Shown here one piece after another: positions 59,819 through 64,000 of a stretch of 64,000 nt of DNA. This DNA comes from Silvimonas terrae (GTDB taxonomy: Bacteria; Pseudomonadota; Gammaproteobacteria; Burkholderiales; Chitinibacteraceae): contig NZ_JACHHN010000001.1 of the NCBI RefSeq assembly GCF_014202765.1, forward strand, positions 518,118 to 582,117, in the 5' to 3' direction. The position numbers and the translations under genes are program-made. A model generated the notes under the pieces. It made no database searches. It saw nothing but the letters and a program-made list of their open reading frames with translations, and was not told the origin of the DNA. Within the stretch, counting starts at the first letter, position 1; every line of letters starts with the position of its first letter.

Positions 59819-60262
59819 GGTGTCGTTCCTCTATTTGTCGGCGCAGTCGCCGCGGGAATAGGCGTAATCCAGATCCACCCTGTCCCGATCCCGCAGGATC
59901 ACGCACAGGTAGGCATCGGCATAGCGGGGATCAGGGGTGTCCTGGTTGGGCGGGCCGGGCAGCGTGGCTAGGACTTCGTGCCATTCGTTGTCCCTGGTTA
60001 CTACTTTGGTTACAGGATCGTCCTCACTACCCCATTTCCAGCGGATTTTGACGGGCTTGGTCCAGTCCTTATATCCGGCATAACAACACACTGCGCCGCC
60101 GCCACCAGCCGGCGAGCCATCTGAGTGGCGTCTTCCCACATTGCCCGCCCAGTACTTGTCCACAAAAATGGTGTCGGCATAGCGCTCGTAATGGTTCACC
60201 GGCACCATCATCAGCGACGGGCCATCACGCTGCGGCTCTTGGGGTTGGTCTGCAGAGGCGCA
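59195..60262. repeat. tandem duplication of the DUF3304 coding region
   Basis: About 400 bp around 59195-59590 and 59868-60262 are close copies, about 670 bp apart, sharing blocks such as GATCACGCACAGGTAGGCAT. Divergence is mostly in the middle and at the ends. Confidence 0.7.
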
Positions 60263-60454
60263 ACCGGTTAACAAGACCAGCGTTGCCAGGTACCAGGCAA
60301 AATGTTGCCGGACCGAAGTTGGGTACCGGCTAACCCGTGGGCTGATCCTGAACGGAGTTTGCCAATGACGATGGGGCACTCCCTGGGCCGGCTCGTCTCG
60401 TTGGCGGGGTGTGGTTTTTTGGCGTGCGCGATATGGGTGGTAGAAGAACGGCAT
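59831..60454 (-). CDS. DUF3304-family lipoprotein (copy A), possible effector-immunity protein
   Basis: About 207 codons. The lipobox LVLLTGC is followed by a mature DUF3304-like domain (NHYERYADTIFVDKYWAGN, GGGGAVCCYAGYKDWTKP) ending DCADK. DUF3304 proteins often accompany type VI lipase effectors. The in-frame ATG 60454 leaves an unusually long N-terminal part before the signal, so the true start may be nearer (a GTG at 60379 is possible). Nearly identical to copy B over its domain. Confidence 0.7.
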   Translation of the reverse strand: MPFFYHPYRARQKTTPRQRDEPAQGVPHRHWQTPFRISPRVSRYPTSVRQHFAWYLATLVLLTGCASADQPQEPQRDGPSLMMVPVNHYERYADTIFVDKYWAGNVGRRHSDGSPAGGGGAVCCYAGYKDWTKPVKIRWKWGSEDDPVTKVVTRDNEWHEVLATLPGPPNQDTPDPRYADAYLCVILRDRDRVDLDYAYSRGDCADK

Positions 60455-60460
60455 GACCAA

Positions 60461-60943
60461 GCCTGGTGGGGGGCGAAGTCACTTTTTATAGAGAAGAACG
60501 TCTGCGCGGGACAGATCAGTAATGCCGTTGATTTATGTAATCCGAATTAAGAATGTAAGCCGTACTCAGGTATTCTGAGTGGCTCTGCCCTGTGGTATTC
60601 CAGTGATCCAGTTTTGCTGATCTGAATTGGAGGGGTCTGAAGGGCGGGCTTCTCTCAAGCAGAGCATTGCTGAACGCCACTAGAACGTTCCTCACAGGTC
60701 TGCGCAAGGTACGCTGGGTGCTTGATGCACTGCTGGCGCATGTTTCGCCCATCTTGCGCTCATCCACGCAACAAGGGCTGACGGTACTGGATGACACGGG
60801 AATGAAAACTTAAGATACGGCATGGCCCGGGCGGGCAGGACAGGCGCCCGGAATGACGCCAACACCGGTACGGTATGACGCTTGCCGTGCCCGCTCAACC
60901 CACATCACACGGCCATAAGCCGTGTGCAGGATGACGAATCACC
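60461..60943. other. 480-bp region with possible gene remnant
   Basis: No intact gene. On the plus strand a frame from about 60630 to 60813 (RTFLTGLRKVRWVLDALLA, then LDDTGMKT and stop) lacks a start and looks like a fragment of a lost gene. Its family is not recognised. The DNA is lower in GC near 60500-60600. Confidence 0.4.
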
Positions 60944-62404
60944 ATGTTGAAAACCCTGGAACAACGCTTTCGCGCGCTGGAAAGCGGCGTGGATTTCTGT
61001 TCGCTGCGGTTTGTCGAGGAAGAAACAGAAAGCCTCGCCGTGCGCCAGAACACGCCGCTGCCGATTGGCCGCAGCCTTGATCGCGGTGTCATGATTACCG
61101 TGATGCATCAAGGCGGCTATGGCTACGCCGCCACGCCAGACCTCTCGGACGCCGGTATTATCGCCGCGTTTGAACGTGCCAAAGCCTGGGCACTGGCCAC
61201 CGCGCACCGCTCGGTGTTCGATTACCGCCAGATTGCCCCGCCGAATCCCACTGGCCGTTATCTGGGCCCAACTGCAGAGCAGCCGCTGAACTGGCATCGC
61301 AAAGACCTGATGGCGCTGTTGATGGATGAATCCCGCGCCTGCCAGATTGACGAACGCATTGTCGATTGGGGCGCCAATGTGGATCGGCTGGAAGTGCGCC
61401 AGGTGTACCTGACTTCCGGTGGCGGCGCGGTAGAACAACATTACCGGGCGGTGATTCCGTCACTGTCGGCCACGGCGTTTGCCGAAGGGGACTCGCAAAC
61501 CCGCAGCCTGGGCGGCCAGTACAACGGTTACTGCCGCCAGGGCGGGATGGAAGTGCTCACGCAATCTGGTCTGTATGGTGCCGGCAAGCGCGTGGCCGAT
61601 GAAGCGCTGCAATTGTTGCTGGCGCCCAATTGCCCTGGCGGCAATATGGATTTGCTGCTGATGCCCTCGCAAATGATGCTGCAAATCCACGAAAGCATCG
61701 GCCACCCGCTGGAGCTGGATCGCATTCTGGGGGACGAGCGTAATTACGCCGGCACCAGCTTTGTGTCGCTGGATATGTTTGGCGAATACCGCTACGGCTC
61801 GCCGCTGTTGAACGTGACCTATGATCCATCCCGCAGCAATGAATTTGCTGCCTACGGTTGGGATGATGACGGCAACGCCGCTGAAAAAGCGTTTTTGATC
61901 CGGGATGGCGTACTGGAACGTCCGCTGGGTGGCGCCATCAGCCAGGCCCGTGCCGCCGCTGAAGGCAAACCGGTGCAAGGCGTAGCCAATAGCCGTTCCA
62001 GCAACTGGAACCGCGCCCCGATCGACCGCATGGCCAATTTGAACGTGGAAGCCGGCGACAAAACGCTGGATGAACTGATTGGCGGCATTGAACGCGGTGT
62101 GTTGATGGACACCAACGTGTCCTGGTCTATTGATGACTCGCGCAACAAGTTCCAGTTCAGTTGTGAATGGGGTCAGTTGATCGAAAACGGCCAGCTCAAG
62201 GGTGTGGTCAAGAACCCTGGTTATCGCGGGATTTCCGCCACCTTCTGGCGTGCGCTCAAAGCCGTGGGCAATGGCAGCACCGACGATGTGATGGGGACGC
62301 CATACTGCGGCAAGGGTGAACCCAATCAGGTGATTCGCGTGGGGCACGCTTCCCCGGCGTGTGTGTTTGGCAATATCGACGTATTCGGGGGAGAGGGCGC
62401 ATGA
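60944..62404 (+). CDS. TldD-like metalloprotease subunit
   Basis: 486 aa. The zinc-binding HExxxH motif is seen as IHESIGHPLELDR, with the Cys-containing GTPYCGKGE region near the C-terminus. TldD/TldE pairs degrade or trim peptides. It overlaps the next gene by 4 bp (ATGA), so both are coupled. The adjacent pair is unlike the usual unlinked tldD and pmbA of enterics. Confidence 0.85.
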   Translation: MLKTLEQRFRALESGVDFCSLRFVEEETESLAVRQNTPLPIGRSLDRGVMITVMHQGGYGYAATPDLSDAGIIAAFERAKAWALATAHRSVFDYRQIAPPNPTGRYLGPTAEQPLNWHRKDLMALLMDESRACQIDERIVDWGANVDRLEVRQVYLTSGGGAVEQHYRAVIPSLSATAFAEGDSQTRSLGGQYNGYCRQGGMEVLTQSGLYGAGKRVADEALQLLLAPNCPGGNMDLLLMPSQMMLQIHESIGHPLELDRILGDERNYAGTSFVSLDMFGEYRYGSPLLNVTYDPSRSNEFAAYGWDDDGNAAEKAFLIRDGVLERPLGGAISQARAAAEGKPVQGVANSRSSNWNRAPIDRMANLNVEAGDKTLDELIGGIERGVLMDTNVSWSIDDSRNKFQFSCEWGQLIENGQLKGVVKNPGYRGISATFWRALKAVGNGSTDDVMGTPYCGKGEPNQVIRVGHASPACVFGNIDVFGGEGA

Positions 62405-63738
62405 GCCAGCAACCATCACAACACCGCGCGCACTTCTACGCGCTGGCTGATCACGTTCAGCACCGTTTACAGACCGGCGAGGGTTATACCCTGTGGCTGG
62501 AAGGCGAAACCTCTGACTTTGTGCGCTTTAACCACGGTCTGGTCCGCCAGGCCGGGCAGGTGGCGCAAACCTACCTGACGGTCCGGTTGGTGCAGGGGCA
62601 GAAGCATATCTCGCAAAAGATCGTGCTCTCTGGCAACGCTGCGGACACCGACGCCCTGGATCGGGTCATGGTTGAGCTGCGCGAGGCCTTGGCGGATGTG
62701 GAAGACGATCCGCATTTGTTGCTGGCAAGCCAGGTCCAGTCTACCGAGTCCGTGGCCGCCAACCAGCTGCCGCCAGCCGAAGATATGGTGGCAGACATTA
62801 CCCACGCCGCTGCGGGCCTTGATCTGGTCGGCATTCTGGCGGTCGGCCCGGTGTATTACGGTTTTGCCAATCACCACGGGCAGCGCAACTGGCAGGAAAC
62901 CGCCAGCTGGAATTTCGACTGGAGTTTGTACTCGCACGGCGACAAAGCCGTGAAACGCGGCAGCGCCGGGTTTGTGTGGGACAAACACGCCATCCATGCG
63001 GAAATCGACGCCGCGCGCACGCAAGCCGCCTTGCTGGGACACGCCCCCAAATCGCTGACGCCGGGTGCTTACCGCGCTTATCTGACCCCGGCAGCGCTGG
63101 GCGAGATCATTGGCATGCTCAACTGGGGCGCGTTCTCCGAGAAAAGCATGCGCACCAAGCGCAGCCCGTTGTTGCGGCTGCAGGGTAATGTGTCGTTCGC
63201 CAGCCTTGTGAGCATGCGGGAAGACACGGCTGGTGGCCTGGCGCCGCGTTTTCAGCAAGAAGGCTTTATCAAGCCCGATCATGTGACGCTGATTGATCAC
63301 GGCAAGCTGGCCGGCAGCCTGATCAGCCCACGTACCGCGCGGGAGTACGATATCGCCGGAAACGGGGCAGACGGTTCGGAAGCGGCGGCATCTTTCAACA
63401 TGCTGGGCGGCGAGTTGGCGCAGGCGGATGTACTCAAGGCGCTGGGTACCGGTTTGTACGTCAGCAACCTGTGGTATCTGAATTACTCCGATCGCGCGGC
63501 AGGCCGTTTGACCGGCATGACGCGGTTTGCCTGCTTCTGGGTGGAAGAGGGCGAAATCGTCGCACCGCTCAATGTCATGCGTTTTGATGACACGCTGTTC
63601 CGCATGCTGGGCAGTGAACTGGAAGCGCTGACGCAGGAAACCACCTTCCTCGCAGATGCCGGCAGTTACGGTGGCCGCAGCAGTGCCAGCATGAACTTGC
63701 CCGGCGCGTTGTTGCGGGAGTTGAAGCTGGTGTTGTGA
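62401..63738 (+). CDS. TldE/PmbA-like subunit
   Basis: 445 aa. It lacks the HExxxH zinc motif, as expected for the TldE partner. Typical segments are NHHGQRNWQETASWNFDWS and, near the C-terminus, TRFACFWVEEGEIVAPLNVM. Probably forms a heterodimer with the preceding protein. A terminator follows. Confidence 0.85.
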   Translation: MSQQPSQHRAHFYALADHVQHRLQTGEGYTLWLEGETSDFVRFNHGLVRQAGQVAQTYLTVRLVQGQKHISQKIVLSGNAADTDALDRVMVELREALADVEDDPHLLLASQVQSTESVAANQLPPAEDMVADITHAAAGLDLVGILAVGPVYYGFANHHGQRNWQETASWNFDWSLYSHGDKAVKRGSAGFVWDKHAIHAEIDAARTQAALLGHAPKSLTPGAYRAYLTPAALGEIIGMLNWGAFSEKSMRTKRSPLLRLQGNVSFASLVSMREDTAGGLAPRFQQEGFIKPDHVTLIDHGKLAGSLISPRTAREYDIAGNGADGSEAAASFNMLGGELAQADVLKALGTGLYVSNLWYLNYSDRAAGRLTGMTRFACFWVEEGEIVAPLNVMRFDDTLFRMLGSELEALTQETTFLADAGSYGGRSSASMNLPGALLRELKLVL

Positions 63739-63773
63739 TGGCGGCCTGACCCGCGCCATTAAATAACCATTAA

Positions 63774-63807
63774 ATAAAAAAAGCCCCGCAGATGCGGGGA
63801 TTTTTTC
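63774..63807 (+). terminator. terminator after the TldD/TldE pair
   Basis: AAAAAAAGCCCCGCAGATGC and a GCGGGG-side arm, followed by ATTTTTTC. Strong, possibly bidirectional. Confidence 0.88.
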
Positions 63808-63819
63808 TTGTGCGGCCAT

Positions 63820-63896
63820 GTAGGGTGGATTCGGAGCGGTAGCGACAATCCACCACCGCGATGGTGGATTGTCGCCTTGCTCCAAATCCACCCTAC
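63820..63896. repeat. facing pair of GTAGGGTGG palindromes
   Basis: GTAGGGTGGATT...AATCCACC and its reversed copy (GGTGGATTGTCG...CCACCCTAC) meet head to head, forming one larger inverted repeat. Same arrangement at 43918-43987. Confidence 0.78.
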
Positions 63897-63917
63897 GAAG
63901 CTGGATTGCGCTCCTGA

Positions 63918-64000
63918 TCAGAACGACTGCTGCAACGACTTCATATCAATCACAAAGCGGTACTTCACGTCGCTCTTGAGCATGCGCTCGTAGGCATCGT
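63918..64000 (-). CDS. zinc-type alcohol dehydrogenase, C-terminal end (partial)
   Basis: Only the last 27 codons are in the window: DAYERMLKSDVKYRFVIDM, then KSLQQSF and stop. This is the typical C-terminus of NADP-dependent cinnamyl/YahK-type alcohol dehydrogenases. The rest lies beyond the right edge. Confidence 0.7.
   Translation of the reverse strand, partial: DAYERMLKSDVKYRFVIDMKSLQQSF

Noticed and set aside
60516-60797. Possible transposase or IS fragment
   Set aside because: Neither strand shows a DDE motif or terminal inverted repeats; it is kept only as an unidentified remnant.

Overview
The window looks like chromosomal DNA of a high-GC betaproteobacterium, probably Neisseriales and possibly a chitin-degrading Chitinibacteraceae/Silvimonas-like organism. 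This is inferred from the gene set (GH18 chitinase with chitin-binding modules, ChbG deacetylase, RmpM-type OmpA protein, gyrA-serC-pheA-hisC order) and from intergenic repeats that resemble neisserial ones. No sequence search was possible. There is no CRISPR array, tRNA, rRNA, intact transposase or prophage.

Layout. Positions 1-4441 hold a guanidino/amine catabolic cluster: class-III aminotransferase (cut by the left edge), class-I glutamine amidotransferase, agmatinase-family ureohydrolase and FAD amine oxidoreductase. Positions 5.5-11.9 kb hold a GGDEF cyclase, a MocR-type regulator, and its divergent omega-amino-acid aminotransferase followed by a CoA-acylating semialdehyde dehydrogenase (beta-alanine-type catabolism). 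Positions 12.2-15.3 kb hold a compact membrane operon: SMR-like flippase subunit, HAD-UbiA fusion and polytopic protein. It looks like a polyprenyl-phosphate sugar pathway. Next come a DUF3592 protein, an M20 amidohydrolase, a small proline-rich secreted protein, a ChbG deacetylase and L-serine dehydratase behind a tandem glycine riboswitch. Positions 22-32 kb carry transporters, an aldo-keto reductase, a LysR regulator, an Ala/Ser-rich unknown, the chitinase, an AlkB hydroxylase, an SMP-30 protein and (to 35.2 kb) YgiQ.

Positions 35.6-43.8 kb form a 2-aminoethylphosphonate (AEP) locus: binding protein, PhnZ-like HD oxygenase, ATPase, fused permease, PhnW, PhnX and an aminophosphonate FAD oxidoreductase. 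AEP is imported, transaminated to phosphonoacetaldehyde and hydrolysed to acetaldehyde plus phosphate. The PhnZ-like gene implies a second oxidative branch whose PhnY partner is not in the window. Positions 44.2-58.4 kb are mostly housekeeping: SPFH/NfeD, serS, rarA, lolA, OmpA-family, gyrA, two hotdog thioesterases, serC, pheA, LOG-family and hisC. The run ends at a degraded effector/immunity islet (58.4-60.5 kb) in which a DUF3304 lipoprotein copy sits between what look like the head and tail of a Tle1/DUF2235-like effector. A TldD/PmbA-type pair follows, and an alcohol dehydrogenase is cut by the right edge.

Intergenic DNA is unusually structured. Five copies of a large composite element carry (GCCAAA)n tracts on one side and (GTTGCC)n tracts on the other, and three of them are bilateral inverted repeats of 0.74-0.97 kb. 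At least four hairpin elements share a GTAC-N4/5-GTAC apex but have different, locus-specific arms. Three further short palindromic families are scattered between genes.
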